From assembly GCF_001435375.1 (NCBI RefSeq), contig NZ_AYYZ01000030.1, positions 62,001 to 126,000 of the forward strand: 64,000 bases of DNA. The letters are read 5' to 3'. Source of the stretch: Ligilactobacillus araffinosus DSM 20653. Lineage in GTDB: Bacteria; Bacillota; Bacilli; Lactobacillales; Lactobacillaceae. Made by a program: the position numbers and the translations under genes. The stretch's first letter is position 1; each line of letters opens with the position of its first letter. Under the pieces are notes generated by a model. That model made no database searches. It saw only the letters and a list, made by a program, of their open reading frames with translations, and was not told the DNA's origin. This document shows, one piece after another, positions 50,680 to 59,626 of this stretch.

Positions 50680-50769
50680 AGAGTTATTGCATGAAAATTT
50701 TATTCATGATAACATGGTGTATGTTGCATGTTATATGCATAAATAACTCTGGCTCAGCAAATGGACCAG
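50680..50769 (+). promoter_or_regulatory. Structured leader upstream of rpmE2 (candidate r-protein leader)
   Basis: AGAGTTATT (50680-50688) pairs with AATAACTCT (50742-50750), enclosing two hairpins: TGCATGAA/TTCATG and ATAACATG/CATGTTAT. A further hairpin CTGG/CCAG follows at 50749-50769, ending just before the ribosome site. No T tract follows. It may be an autoregulatory L31 leader; TTGCAT-17-TAACAT inside it could instead be a promoter. Confidence 0.5.
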
Positions 50770-50789
50770 GGCAAAGGAGCGAAATTTAA

Positions 50790-51041
50790 ATGAAACAAGG
50801 AATTCATCCAGATTACCACAAAGTTGTATTTATGGATTCATCAACAGGATATAAGTTCTTATCTGGTTCAACAGCAACATCAGATGAAACTGTTGAATGG
50901 GAAGATGGTAACACATACCCATTGATCCGTGTTGAAATCTCAAGTGACTCACACCCATTCTACACAGGTAAGCAAAAGTTTACTCAAGCAGACGGGGTTG
51001 TCGATCGTTTCAACAAGAAATACGGCTTTACAAACAAATAA
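50790..51041 (+). CDS. rpmE2: 50S ribosomal protein L31 type B
   Basis: 83 residues. [20 protein letters not shown] start and FNKKYGF end are L31 type B; there is no CxxC zinc motif, so it is the zinc-independent form. AAAGGAGCG site. Codon usage is strongly biased. Conserved position after rho. Confidence 0.97.
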   Translation: MKQGIHPDYHKVVFMDSSTGYKFLSGSTATSDETVEWEDGNTYPLIRVEISSDSHPFYTGKQKFTQADGVVDRFNKKYGFTNK

Positions 51042-51049
51042 TTGTAATG

Positions 51050-51080
51050 AGAAGTTGGCGAAGCCAGCTTCTTTTTTTTC
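51050..51080 (+). terminator. Terminator after rpmE2
   Basis: AGAAGTTGGC and GCCAGCTTCT pair (one mismatch/wobble) around GAA, followed by T8. Confidence 0.88.
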
Positions 51081-51200
51081 TAGGTTTTCGTCTCCAAGTG
51101 AGCTAAAATTGAGGTAGGCAGCTTAGTTGAAATAAAATTTGATATTTGATATTTTATACTTATAAAAAGTAAGTGGGTTGATATAGAAAGGAAGATTAGA

Positions 51201-51512
51201 ATGATTAAAGAGTTAACTGATCAAAATTTTGAAACTGAAACAGCTAAAGGGCTTACATTTACAGATTTTTGGGCAACATGGTGCGGTCCTTGCCGGATGC
51301 AAAGTCCGGTCGTTGATCAATTGGCTGACGAAATGGGTGACCAAGTTCAATTTGGAAAGATGGATATTGATCAGAATCCAGAAACGGCTCAAAAATTAGG
51401 CATTATGTCAATTCCAACAATGGTAATTAAAAAAGATGGTAAAATTGTAGATACAGTTGTTGGGTATCACGATAAAACTCAACTTGAACAAATTATCAAT
51501 CAATATCTTTAA
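51201..51512 (+). CDS. trxA: Thioredoxin
   Basis: 103 residues with the active site WCGPC near residues 29-33 and the cis-Pro in MSIPTMV. It reduces protein disulfides and is recharged by TrxB, encoded 16 bases downstream in the same operon. GAAAGGAAG site. Confidence 0.96.
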   Translation: MIKELTDQNFETETAKGLTFTDFWATWCGPCRMQSPVVDQLADEMGDQVQFGKMDIDQNPETAQKLGIMSIPTMVIKKDGKIVDTVVGYHDKTQLEQIINQYL

Positions 51513-51528
51513 TTAATGAGGTGTCACA

Positions 51529-52458
51529 ATGGCAGATAAATACGACGTAATTGTGATCGGTGCAGGTCCCGGCGGAATGACGGCTGCACTTTATGCATCA
51601 CGGGCAAACCTGAAAGTTGCGATGCTTGATCGCGGGGTGTATGGCGGTCAAATGAACAACACGGCCGAAGTTGAAAACTATACGGGCTTTAAATCAATTT
51701 TAGGACCGGATTTGGCTGAACAAATGTATCAAAGTGCAATCCAGTTTGGAGCAGACTTCGTATACGGAAACGTTGAAAAGGTAACGGTTGACGAAGACGG
51801 AATCAAGCACGTGAAAACTGACAGCGGCGAACTTGAAGCCCCGGCAATCGTGATTGCAACTGGTTCACAATACCGGAAATTGGGAATTCCAGGTGAAGAT
51901 GAATATAGCGGTAAAGGTGTTTCATACTGTGCGGTATGTGATGGTGCTTTTTATCGTGGAAAAGACGTTACAACGGTCGGCGGCGGTGATTCAGCGGTTG
52001 AAGAAAGCGAGTATTTGGCTAAGTTAGTTAATAATGTCAACATCGTTCACCGGCGTGATCAATTGCGTGCTCAAAAAATTCTTCAAGATCGTGCATTTTC
52101 GAATGACAAGATCAACTTTACGTGGAATACGATTGTTACGGAAATTGTGGGTGATGGTAAGAAAGTTACGGGCGTAAAAACTCACAACAAGGAAACGAAT
52201 GAAGACCGGTTGGTTCCAACCGATGGAGTATTTATCTATATTGGAAACGTTCCAATGACGGAACCATTCAAAGCACTTGGAATCACTGATGAGCAAGGCT
52301 GGGTCATTACGGATGATGAAATGAAAACCAGCGTACCAGGCGTGTTTGCGGTTGGGGATGTGCGGGATAAGAAGTTGCGCCAAATCACAACTGCCGTTGG
52401 TGATGGTGGAATTGCCGGCCAAGGCGTTTTCAGTTACATTGAAAGTTTAAAAGATTAA
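51529..52458 (+). CDS. trxB: Thioredoxin reductase
   Basis: 309 residues. FAD-binding VIVIGAGPGGMTAALYASRA, redox centre CAVCD near residues 135-139, NADPH-binding GGGDSAVEES and the late FAVGDVRDK. It reduces thioredoxin with NADPH. GAGGTG site; operon with trxA. Confidence 0.97.
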   Translation: MADKYDVIVIGAGPGGMTAALYASRANLKVAMLDRGVYGGQMNNTAEVENYTGFKSILGPDLAEQMYQSAIQFGADFVYGNVEKVTVDEDGIKHVKTDSGELEAPAIVIATGSQYRKLGIPGEDEYSGKGVSYCAVCDGAFYRGKDVTTVGGGDSAVEESEYLAKLVNNVNIVHRRDQLRAQKILQDRAFSNDKINFTWNTIVTEIVGDGKKVTGVKTHNKETNEDRLVPTDGVFIYIGNVPMTEPFKALGITDEQGWVITDDEMKTSVPGVFAVGDVRDKKLRQITTAVGDGGIAGQGVFSYIESLKD

Positions 52459-52472
52459 TTTGATCACATTAA

Positions 52473-52514
52473 AGTAGGGAACGAACAGATTAATGTTCGG
52501 TTCCTGCTTTTTTG
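52473..52514 (+). terminator. Terminator after trxB
   Basis: AGTAGGGAACGAAC pairs with GTTCGGTTCCTGCT (bulged) around an 8-base loop, then T6. Confidence 0.8.
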
Positions 52515-52541
52515 TTTTTAAAGAATTGTCGAAAAACAACC

Positions 52542-52640
52542 TTCGTATTTATTTGGCTGTTTACAAAAGAAAGTTTGTGATATATATTTATTAATGTTGT
52601 TTGATTTAAACAATCAAAATAATGTTCGTATTTTACCGAA
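52542..52640. promoter_or_regulatory. Promoter and candidate PurBoxes of the purine permease gene
   Basis: TTTACA (52560-52565), 17-base spacer, TATATT (52583-52588). TTCGTATTT occurs at 52542-52550 and again at 52625-52633, the latter within TTCG-N8-CGAA (52625-52640) directly before the ribosome site. The same TTCGTATT and ACCGAA words occur in the purR leader. Confidence 0.55.
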
Positions 52641-52652
52641 GGAGTGTTACTT

Positions 52653-53957
52653 TTGAAAGGCATTGAAAATTATTTCGAGTTTGATAAGCTGCATACGAAT
52701 TTTAAACGGGAATTTGTTGCAGGCGTTACCACTTTTGTATCAATGGCTTACATTTTGTTTGTGAATCCGAGTGTTCTAGGTGCATCTGGAATGGATAAGG
52801 GAGCAGTCTTTACGGCAACGGCTGTTTCGGCCGCGTTTGCATGTTTAGTGATGGGTTTATATGCGAAGTATCCGTTTGCTTCCGCTCCAAGTTTAGGCGT
52901 CAATGCATTCTTTACCTATTCAGTATGTATCGGAATGCGTATTCCGTGGCAAACGGCTTTAGCCGGCGTTTTTGTGGCATCAATCATTTTCTTGCTGGTA
53001 ACAGTTTTAAAACTTCGGGAAACAATCATTAATTCAATTCCTGAAGACTTGAAATATGCAATTTCTGCCGGAATTGGCTTGTTTATTGCATTTGTTGGAT
53101 TGCAAGACGGTAAAATCATCATTGCCGACAAGTCGACACTGGTTGGTTTAGGTAGTATTCACGGAGTAGTTTGGGTAACATTGTTCGGCCTTCTTGCAAC
53201 GATTTTGTTACTGATTTTAAATGTTCCTGGTGCAATCTTTATTGGGATGGTTTTAGGGGCAATTTTTGGGATCGTAATGGGATATATTCCAATGCCGCAT
53301 CACTTTATTTCGGCAATTCCAAGTTTGAAACCAACATTTGGCGTAGCTCTTCATCATCTTGGAAATATCAATACCGTCCAAATGTGGATCGTTGTCTTTA
53401 CGTTCTTATTAGTTACATTCTTTGATACGACCGGTACATTGATTGGATTAGCCCAACAAGGTGGCTTTATGAAAGACAATAAGTTGCCGCGTGCTGGGCG
53501 TGCTTTGATGGCCGATTCAACTGGGATGATGGTTGGTTCAGTGCTTGGAACCTCACCTGTTGGAGCTTACATTGAATCATCAGCCGGAATTGCCGTTGGT
53601 GGTCGGAGCGGATTGACCGTTGTGATTACTGGGATTCTTTTTGTTTTAGGAATGTTCTTCTCGCCACTTTTAGGCGTGGTTACTTCTCAAGTTACTGCAC
53701 CAGCATTGATTATCGTGGGAGTTTTGATGGCTCAAAACATGGCCAAGATTCACTGGAACAAGCTGGAAATTGCGATTCCAGCATTCCTGATTTTAGTTGG
53801 GATGCCATTAACATACAGTATTTCTGATGGTTTAGCATTAGGATTTATCGCTTATCCATTAACAATGTTGGCAGCTAAACGCGGTAAAGAAGTTCCAGCA
53901 TTGATGTACATTCTTGGAATCGTCTTTGTGATTTTTATTTGGATCTTGAATCGTTAG
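52653..53957 (+). CDS. NCS2 guanine/hypoxanthine (or adenine) permease, AzgA-like
   Basis: 434 residues from the TTG at 52653, 8 bases after GAAGGAG; the GTG at 52644 overlaps that site and is rejected. About 12-13 membrane segments with AzgA-branch motifs: FVAGVTTFVSMAYILFVNP, FASAPSLGVNAFF and TFFDTTGTLIGLA. These import guanine, hypoxanthine or adenine with protons. PurBox-like sites upstream support a purine role. It is a different subfamily from the xanthine permease at the window's start. Confidence 0.88.
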   Translation: MKGIENYFEFDKLHTNFKREFVAGVTTFVSMAYILFVNPSVLGASGMDKGAVFTATAVSAAFACLVMGLYAKYPFASAPSLGVNAFFTYSVCIGMRIPWQTALAGVFVASIIFLLVTVLKLRETIINSIPEDLKYAISAGIGLFIAFVGLQDGKIIIADKSTLVGLGSIHGVVWVTLFGLLATILLLILNVPGAIFIGMVLGAIFGIVMGYIPMPHHFISAIPSLKPTFGVALHHLGNINTVQMWIVVFTFLLVTFFDTTGTLIGLAQQGGFMKDNKLPRAGRALMADSTGMMVGSVLGTSPVGAYIESSAGIAVGGRSGLTVVITGILFVLGMFFSPLLGVVTSQVTAPALIIVGVLMAQNMAKIHWNKLEIAIPAFLILVGMPLTYSISDGLALGFIAYPLTMLAAKRGKEVPALMYILGIVFVIFIWILNR

Positions 53958-54029
53958 GATTTTGTTCAAAACTTGAAAAATCGTCGGGGATATGATTAAA
54001 TTATCTAACTGTGAGTGAGAATGTTGTGG

Positions 54030-54053
54030 GAAAGGCTATTTTTGGAGCCTTTC
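54030..54053 (+). terminator. Hairpin after the purine permease gene
   Basis: GAAAGGCT pairs with AGCCTTTC over an 8-base loop; the following sequence has only scattered Ts, so it is a weak terminator candidate. Confidence 0.45.
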
Positions 54054-54089
54054 TTGGTAAATTATGACAATAATTCACGAGGTAGATAT

Positions 54090-54518
54090 ATGTTAGAAAT
54101 TGAAAAGACAGTTGATCTTGACCGCGATTTGTATAAAGATGCTGTCGCAATTCGGGAACAGGTCTTTGTTAATGAACAGGGAATCCCAATTGAAAAGGAA
54201 ATGAAGGGTGAAGATGGACCGTGCTATTACGTTGGATACGTTGATAGTCATCCAGTTGCAACTGCGCGGGTTGTAAAGAGAACGAATGAATGGCTGATCC
54301 AACGAGTCGCGGTCATCTTTGAAGAACGCAATAAACATTATGGAACTGAAATGATGGAGCAAATTGAGCAGGATGCGCTTGCTCAGCAAGCCGGAAGATT
54401 GATTTTGCATGCTCAAGATGATGTGCAATCATTTTATACTCAGTTAGGGTATCAAGTTGAGGGAGATCAGTTTGAAGAAGCTGATCTTCCTCACCATGTA
54501 ATGACCAAAGATTTGTAA
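54090..54518 (+). CDS. GNAT-family N-acetyltransferase (YjcF-like)
   Basis: 142 residues from the ATG at 54090 after CACGAGGTAG; the longer frame to 54015 crosses the hairpin. The GNAT pattern is REQVFVNEQGIPIEKE near the N-terminus, IQRVAVIFEERNKHYGTEMMEQIE for acetyl-CoA binding and a C-terminal FYTQLGYQVEGDQFEE. Substrate unknown. It stands alone, ahead of the structured RNA region. Confidence 0.87.
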   Translation: MLEIEKTVDLDRDLYKDAVAIREQVFVNEQGIPIEKEMKGEDGPCYYVGYVDSHPVATARVVKRTNEWLIQRVAVIFEERNKHYGTEMMEQIEQDALAQQAGRLILHAQDDVQSFYTQLGYQVEGDQFEEADLPHHVMTKDL

Positions 54519-54541
54519 TCTAAAATGAAAAATGATATGGT
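54513..54541 (+). promoter_or_regulatory. Candidate promoter of the RNA upstream of lemA
   Basis: TTGTAA (54513-54518), 17-base spacer, extended TGATATGGT (-10 at 54536-54541). It overlaps the stop region of the GNAT gene and would start transcription at about 54547. Confidence 0.4.
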
Positions 54542-54544
54542 ATT

Positions 54545-54742
54545 GGTATGCGATGAGTCGAGGAAAGCCGACCAGAGATTTTCTGGTGTGCTGTGGCACA
54601 AGACGGCTTTAAATCGAACGCGGACACCATTACTGCCGGATTGCAGGGTGGCGTTGAACTTTTGATGTGGATAAGATGTTCAACTATTTTGGATAAACAA
54701 AATACCGCAAAGTGAGGAGGTCAGACAAATGTCGGCCTCCTC
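54545..54742 (+). ncRNA. Candidate structured RNA of unknown class between the GNAT gene and lemA
   Basis: There is no plausible ORF here, but nearly every segment pairs. GGTAT pairs with ATACC as the closing stem. AAAGCCG (54565-54571) pairs with CGGCTTT (54604-54610) and encloses two hairpins, ACCAGA/TCTGGT and TGTGC/GCACA. AACGC, CACC and CTGC pair successively with GCAG, GGTG and GCGTT. TTGAAC pairs with GTTCAA. The end is GAGGAGG/CCTCCTC (54714-54742). It does not show conserved words of RNase P, SRP, tmRNA or common riboswitches; a divergent 6S RNA or a lemA leader is possible. Confidence 0.6.
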
Positions 54743-54791
54743 TGCTGTATCGTAATTAATTTTTATTATCAAAATAAACGGAGGTTCATGA

Positions 54792-55346
54792 ATGATTGGA
54801 TTAATTGTTTTAGTAATTGTGATTGCGTTGGTGATCACATACATTGTAATGTACAACGGTCTTCAACGTGCTAAGGTCAATACTGATGAAGCTTGGAGCC
54901 AAATTGATGTTCAATTGCAACGGCGGAACGATTTGATTCCAAACTTGGTTGAAACAACAAAGGGTTATGCCAAACATGAACGGGAAACTCTTGATGAAGT
55001 TGTTGGCTTGCGGAACAAAATTATGCAACTTCCAGCTGACGCCCACCAAGAAAAAATGGAGATTTCAAATCAATTAACGGATGCATTAAAGTCAATTTTT
55101 GCATTATCAGAAAATTATCCTGATTTGAAGGCCAGCCAAGAATTCTCACAGCTTCAAGAAGAATTAACAAATACTGAAAATAAAATTGCCTATTCACGGC
55201 AACTCTTTAATAGTTCAGCTGCATTGTATAATCAAAAATTAGTAACCTTCCCGTCAAATATGGTGGCTCACATTCACCATATGACGAAGGTCAACTACTT
55301 GAAAACCCCGAGTGCAGCTAAGGAAGCACCAAAGGTTTCATTTTAA
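54792..55346 (+). CDS. lemA: LemA family protein
   Basis: 184 residues. One N-terminal membrane segment (about 2-22), then a helical domain with NTDEAWSQIDVQLQRRNDLIPNLVETTKGYA, the LemA signature, and a C-terminal NSSAALYNQKLVTFPSN. Role unclear; lemA is frequently paired with the protease gene htpX, as here (36-base gap). CGGAGG site. Confidence 0.94.
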   Translation: MIGLIVLVIVIALVITYIVMYNGLQRAKVNTDEAWSQIDVQLQRRNDLIPNLVETTKGYAKHERETLDEVVGLRNKIMQLPADAHQEKMEISNQLTDALKSIFALSENYPDLKASQEFSQLQEELTNTENKIAYSRQLFNSSAALYNQKLVTFPSNMVAHIHHMTKVNYLKTPSAAKEAPKVSF

Positions 55347-55382
55347 TTTTAAATTAATTTGTTGAAACGGAGGTTTTAGCAA

Positions 55383-56264
55383 ATGCTTTATCAACAAATC
55401 GCACAAAATAAACGGAAAACGATTTATGTTTTAATTGGATTTTATGTTTTAGTTGGCTTGATGGGAGCGGCCTTAGGTTACTTTTGTTACGGTCGGGCAA
55501 TGATTGGAATTGCAATTGCAATCGGAGTTGGTCTTTTCTACATGATCATGACGCTGACTCAATCGACATCGATCGTAATGAGTATGAACAATGCTCATCC
55601 GGTTACTGAGGAGCAAGCGCCAGTTTTATATCATGTTGTTCAAGACATGGCAATGGTCGGCAAGGTTCCGATGCCGAAAGTTTACATTATTGACGATCCG
55701 AGTCCCAATGCGTTTGCAACCGGACCGAATCCGCAGCATGCAGCCGTTGCCGCAACGACGGGGTTGCTTGAACGATTGAATCGGGAAGAGCTCGAAGGGG
55801 TAATTGGCCATGAAATCAGTCATATTCGAAATTATGATATTCGACTGCAGTCAACGGCGTTGGCATTATCATCCGTAATTTCATATCTTGCAAATTTAGG
55901 CGTAAATTCGTTCTTTTGGGGACGAATCAATCGCGATGATGATGACAATCAATCGGCAATCTTAGCATTGATTTTTTCAATCTTAACGTTGATTTTAGGA
56001 CCGCTTGCAGCTACCTTTGCTCAAATGGCTCTTTCGCGGAACCGAGAATATCTTGCTGATGCGGGATCAGTCGAATTAACACGAAATCCGCAAGGCTTAA
56101 TTGACGCTTTACGGGCAATTTCAGACAGTGAACCGATGCGGAATGCGAATACAAGCAGTGCGTCGCTTTACATTGCCGATCCGTTTAAAAAGAGTTCATG
56201 GACTCATTTATTCGATACTCATCCACCAATTGAAAAGCGAATCGAGCGGTTGGAACATATGTAA
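55383..56264 (+). CDS. htpX: Zinc metalloprotease HtpX
   Basis: 293 residues. Two N-terminal membrane segments (about 15-60), the catalytic zinc motif GHEISH near residues 140-145, a second membrane pair at about 155-220 and the [12 protein letters not shown] motif with a Glu ligand. It is an integral-membrane M48 peptidase that degrades damaged membrane proteins. CGGAGG site; operon with lemA. Confidence 0.94.
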   Translation: MLYQQIAQNKRKTIYVLIGFYVLVGLMGAALGYFCYGRAMIGIAIAIGVGLFYMIMTLTQSTSIVMSMNNAHPVTEEQAPVLYHVVQDMAMVGKVPMPKVYIIDDPSPNAFATGPNPQHAAVAATTGLLERLNREELEGVIGHEISHIRNYDIRLQSTALALSSVISYLANLGVNSFFWGRINRDDDDNQSAILALIFSILTLILGPLAATFAQMALSRNREYLADAGSVELTRNPQGLIDALRAISDSEPMRNANTSSASLYIADPFKKSSWTHLFDTHPPIEKRIERLEHM

Positions 56265-56269
56265 ATATG

Positions 56270-56299
56270 GGGCTGCGACTTATGTCACAGCTTTTTTTT
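56270..56299 (+). terminator. Terminator after htpX
   Basis: GCTGCGAC pairs with GTCACAGC (one mismatch) around TTAT, then T8. Confidence 0.85.
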
Positions 56300-56378
56300 A
56301 ACAAGAAAATAATGATTGAATGTGGTACAATATCTTAGATTAGGATTCGGAATGAATAAGGAAAGGAAGATAAGATCA

Positions 56379-57776
56379 ATGAAGATGCAATTATCAGAAA
56401 TTGCACGGGTATTGGAGGTTGAAGATATTCCCGCAGAGTGGAGCGCCATCACGATCACAAGTGTCAGCTTCGATAGTCGGCAAATGAAGCCGGGAGCGTT
56501 ATTTGTTCCATTGAAAGGCGAAAACGATGGTCATCAATTTATTCAAAATGCAATTGATGCTCAAGCAGCGGCAACTCTTTGGCAAACCGATCACCGGGCA
56601 ATTCCAACTGTGATTCCCGCATTACCGGTTGAAGACACGTTAGCTGCAATGCAAAAGCTTGCAAAGTATTACTTACGTAAAATTAATCCGCAAGTAGTTG
56701 CAGTTACCGGTAGTAATGGAAAAACAACAACGAAAGACATGATTGCGGCGGTTTTGCAAACACAATATAACGTAACGAAAACCTTCGCCAATTTCAATAA
56801 TGAAATTGGGGTTCCAATGACTTGTCTTTCAATGGAGCCAAATACGGAAGTTTTAGTGGTTGAAATGGGAATGGACCGTTTTGGTCAATTGGATAAGCTT
56901 AGTCGATTGGTTGAACCTGATATTGCAGTCATCACGATGATCGGCGAAGCCCACATCGAGTTCTTTGGAACCCGCGATCGAATTGCAGATGCCAAAATGG
57001 AAATCACCCATGGATTAAAAGAAGACGGAACTTTGATTTATAACGGGGACGAACCGCTTTTACGGTCACGAACGGCTGATCTTGTTCAAGCAACCAAGAC
57101 ATTTGGATTAGATGAACAAACCGACAATTTGGCTGCAAGTGATATTCAAGGAAATGATCACGCAACGACCTTTAAAGTTCCTGCATTAACACCTGATGAA
57201 TTTAAGATTCCAATGATTGGAGATTATAACGTTAAAAATGCACTAGCAGCCATTGAAGTTGGAAAGTTAATGCATATTGAAATTGCTAACATTATTCAAG
57301 CCTTGAAGACGTTTGCATTAACGGCCAATCGGACTGAATGGGTCAACGGGGCCCTTGGCGAACGAATCTTAAGTGATGTTTACAATTCAAATCCAACGGC
57401 GGTCAAAGCCGTTTTGCATTCATTTAAGGAAGTCCCAGTTGAAGATGGTGGGCGTCGGATCGTTGTTTTAGGCGATATGTTGGAGCTGGGTGAACAATCA
57501 CCTGAATTGCATGCTTCATTAGCAGAAGCAATTGACCCGGCAAAAATTGATGAAGTTTACCTTTACGGAAACGAAATCAAACCGTTAAAGACCAAACTTG
57601 AAGAAATAATGGTTCCTCAACGGATTCATTACTTTAAATTTGGCAATCAAGAACAATTAATTGATGACCTTCAAAATGATTTGCGTCCGGAAGATGTTGT
57701 TTTACTCAAAGGCAGTCACGGAATGCATCTTGAGAAGGTCTTAGCTGCCTTAAGTCCGGCAGAGAATGAAAATTAA
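56379..57776 (+). CDS. murF: UDP-N-acetylmuramoyl-tripeptide--D-alanyl-D-alanine ligase
   Basis: 465 residues from the ATG at 56379 (GAAAGGAAG site). Mur ligase signatures: P-loop VTGSNGKTTTKDM, FNNEIGVPMT and EMGMDRFGQL; C-terminal domain with NPTAVKAVL and GDMLELG. It adds D-Ala-D-Ala to the UDP-MurNAc tripeptide in peptidoglycan assembly. The next gene, a DEAD helicase, starts 13 bases downstream if its TTG is used. The alr gene of D-Ala supply lies four genes on. Confidence 0.95.
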   Translation: MKMQLSEIARVLEVEDIPAEWSAITITSVSFDSRQMKPGALFVPLKGENDGHQFIQNAIDAQAAATLWQTDHRAIPTVIPALPVEDTLAAMQKLAKYYLRKINPQVVAVTGSNGKTTTKDMIAAVLQTQYNVTKTFANFNNEIGVPMTCLSMEPNTEVLVVEMGMDRFGQLDKLSRLVEPDIAVITMIGEAHIEFFGTRDRIADAKMEITHGLKEDGTLIYNGDEPLLRSRTADLVQATKTFGLDEQTDNLAASDIQGNDHATTFKVPALTPDEFKIPMIGDYNVKNALAAIEVGKLMHIEIANIIQALKTFALTANRTEWVNGALGERILSDVYNSNPTAVKAVLHSFKEVPVEDGGRRIVVLGDMLELGEQSPELHASLAEAIDPAKIDEVYLYGNEIKPLKTKLEEIMVPQRIHYFKFGNQEQLIDDLQNDLRPEDVVLLKGSHGMHLEKVLAALSPAENEN

Positions 57777-57789
57777 GGAGAATTTGAGA

Positions 57790-59256
57790 TTGAATTTTAG
57801 CGATTTAGGATTAGATAATCAATTATTAGAAGCGGTAAAGCGAACCGGGTTTGAAGAGCCAACACCGATTCAGGCTAAAACCATTCCGCTGGTTCTTTCG
57901 GGAATCGATGTGATTGGTCAAGCCCAGACTGGAACGGGGAAAACGGCGGCTTTCGGATTACCATTACTGCAAAAGATTGATTACTCCCGGCGTGAGATTC
58001 AGGCGCTTGTGATCTCACCGACCCGAGAACTCGCAATTCAAACTCAGGAAGAAATTTTCAAACTTGGAAAAGAAAAATTGGCAAAGGTCCAGGCGGTTTT
58101 CGGCGGGGCAAATATTGTCCGACAAATTAAACAGTTAAAAAATTATCCGCCCCATATTTTAGTTGGGACTCCAGGTCGGCTACTTGATCATCTTCAACGG
58201 GGAACGGTCAACTTAAGCAAAGTTGAAACCCTTGTTTTGGATGAAGCTGATGAAATGCTCGATATGGGATTCTTGGATGACATTAGTAAAATCATTGCGC
58301 AAATTCCAAAGAAACGGCAGACGTTACTTTTTTCAGCGACCATGCCCCCGACAATCTTGAAGGTCGGCAAGCGGTTCATGAAGCACCCGGAAATTGTGAA
58401 AATTAAGAACCAGCAATTAACGGCTGACTTGGTTGACCAATTCTTCGTTAAGGTTCGGGAAAATGAAAAATTTGATGTGATGACGCGGATCTTGGATGTT
58501 CAAGCACCTGAATTAACAATTGTTTTTGGACGGACGAAACGTCGGGTCGATGAACTTTCACGCGGACTGATTGCGCGTGGCTATAATGCGGCCGGCATTC
58601 ATGGTGATCTATCACAACAACAGCGAAGTGCGGTTTTGAAAAAGTTCCGGGATGGTGACCTTGATATTTTAGTGGCCACGGATGTTGCTGCACGCGGATT
58701 GGATATTTCGGGAGTCAGTCATGTTTATAACTATGATATTCCGCAAGATCCGGAAAGCTATGTTCACCGCATTGGTCGGACGGGGCGGGCCGGCCATCAA
58801 GGAATCTCGATCACGTTTGTTACGCCTAACGAGGTGGACTATTTGCGGGTCATTGAAAAACTGACTCGGAAACGGATGATTCCAATGCGGCCGCCGACAG
58901 CTAAGGAAGCCTTTAAAGGTCAGATGGAAAGCGCGATCCGGAAAATCGATAATTTGATTTCGCGGACTGATACGGATAAATACAGTGATCAGGCCAATGA
59001 ACTATTGAATGAATACAGTGCGTTGGACCTTGCGGCAGCGTTATTGAATACTGTTTCACGCGAAGATGCATCTTCAGTTCCGGTTAAAATTACGCCGGAA
59101 CGGCCATTGCCGCGGCGGAAAAGGTCTAACCGGCATGATAACCGTTATGGTAAAAATCAGAGACGGGATTATCGTGACCGGCGAGGAAAGCGGAAGGACC
59201 AACAGCCAAAGAAAAGACGGGCAACTAAGCCAAAATATAAGATTCGGAAACGATAA
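57790..59256 (+). CDS. cshA: DEAD-box RNA helicase, CshA type
   Basis: 488 residues from the TTG at 57790, nine bases after AAGGAG; an ATG at 57766 overlaps murF and lacks a ribosome site. Helicase motifs in order: [26 protein letters not shown], then [11 protein letters not shown] basic Arg/Lys-rich tail (about 430-488) probably binds RNA. CshA proteins act in mRNA decay, ribosome assembly and cold adaptation. In Bacillus, cshA also follows murF. Confidence 0.93.
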   Translation: MNFSDLGLDNQLLEAVKRTGFEEPTPIQAKTIPLVLSGIDVIGQAQTGTGKTAAFGLPLLQKIDYSRREIQALVISPTRELAIQTQEEIFKLGKEKLAKVQAVFGGANIVRQIKQLKNYPPHILVGTPGRLLDHLQRGTVNLSKVETLVLDEADEMLDMGFLDDISKIIAQIPKKRQTLLFSATMPPTILKVGKRFMKHPEIVKIKNQQLTADLVDQFFVKVRENEKFDVMTRILDVQAPELTIVFGRTKRRVDELSRGLIARGYNAAGIHGDLSQQQRSAVLKKFRDGDLDILVATDVAARGLDISGVSHVYNYDIPQDPESYVHRIGRTGRAGHQGISITFVTPNEVDYLRVIEKLTRKRMIPMRPPTAKEAFKGQMESAIRKIDNLISRTDTDKYSDQANELLNEYSALDLAAALLNTVSREDASSVPVKITPERPLPRRKRSNRHDNRYGKNQRRDYRDRRGKRKDQQPKKRRATKPKYKIRKR

Positions 59257-59258
59257 AA

Positions 59259-59624
59259 ATGATTTGGGGATTAGGAATTGATTTAACGGAAATTGAACGG
59301 ATTCATCGCATTCGCCAAAAAGGGGATGCCTTTGCCCGAAAGATTTTAACGGCCAATGAATTGGCAGTGTATCAGAAACTTAGTTCAAAGCGGCAGGATG
59401 AATTCTTAGCTGGCAGATTTTCAGCAAAGGAATCATACAGTAAGGCGTTGGGAACCGGAATTGGCAAGATAGTCAATTTTAAGGATTTGGAAATTATCGA
59501 TAATGAATTAGGAAAACCTGAATTGCGCCGGCATCCTAGGCAGGGAGAATTAGAAGCGTTCGTTTCGATTTCACATACGGATGAGTTAGTAATGACAGAG
59601 GTTATTTTGGAGAAGAAGGACTAA
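59259..59624 (+). CDS. acpS: Holo-acyl-carrier-protein synthase
   Basis: 121 residues. The Mg2+-binding [10 protein letters not shown] near residues 5-14 and [14 protein letters not shown] around 50-65 are the AcpS signatures. It transfers phosphopantetheine from CoA to ACP. Starts 2 bases after the helicase stop and ends 2 bases before alr. Confidence 0.95.
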   Translation: MIWGLGIDLTEIERIHRIRQKGDAFARKILTANELAVYQKLSSKRQDEFLAGRFSAKESYSKALGTGIGKIVNFKDLEIIDNELGKPELRRHPRQGELEAFVSISHTDELVMTEVILEKKD

Positions 59625-59626
59625 AA

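Noticed and set aside
54555..54570. Hammerhead ribozyme core (GATGAG ... GAAA)
   Set aside because: The required CTGATGA and CGAAA contexts and the cleavage-site pairing are absent.
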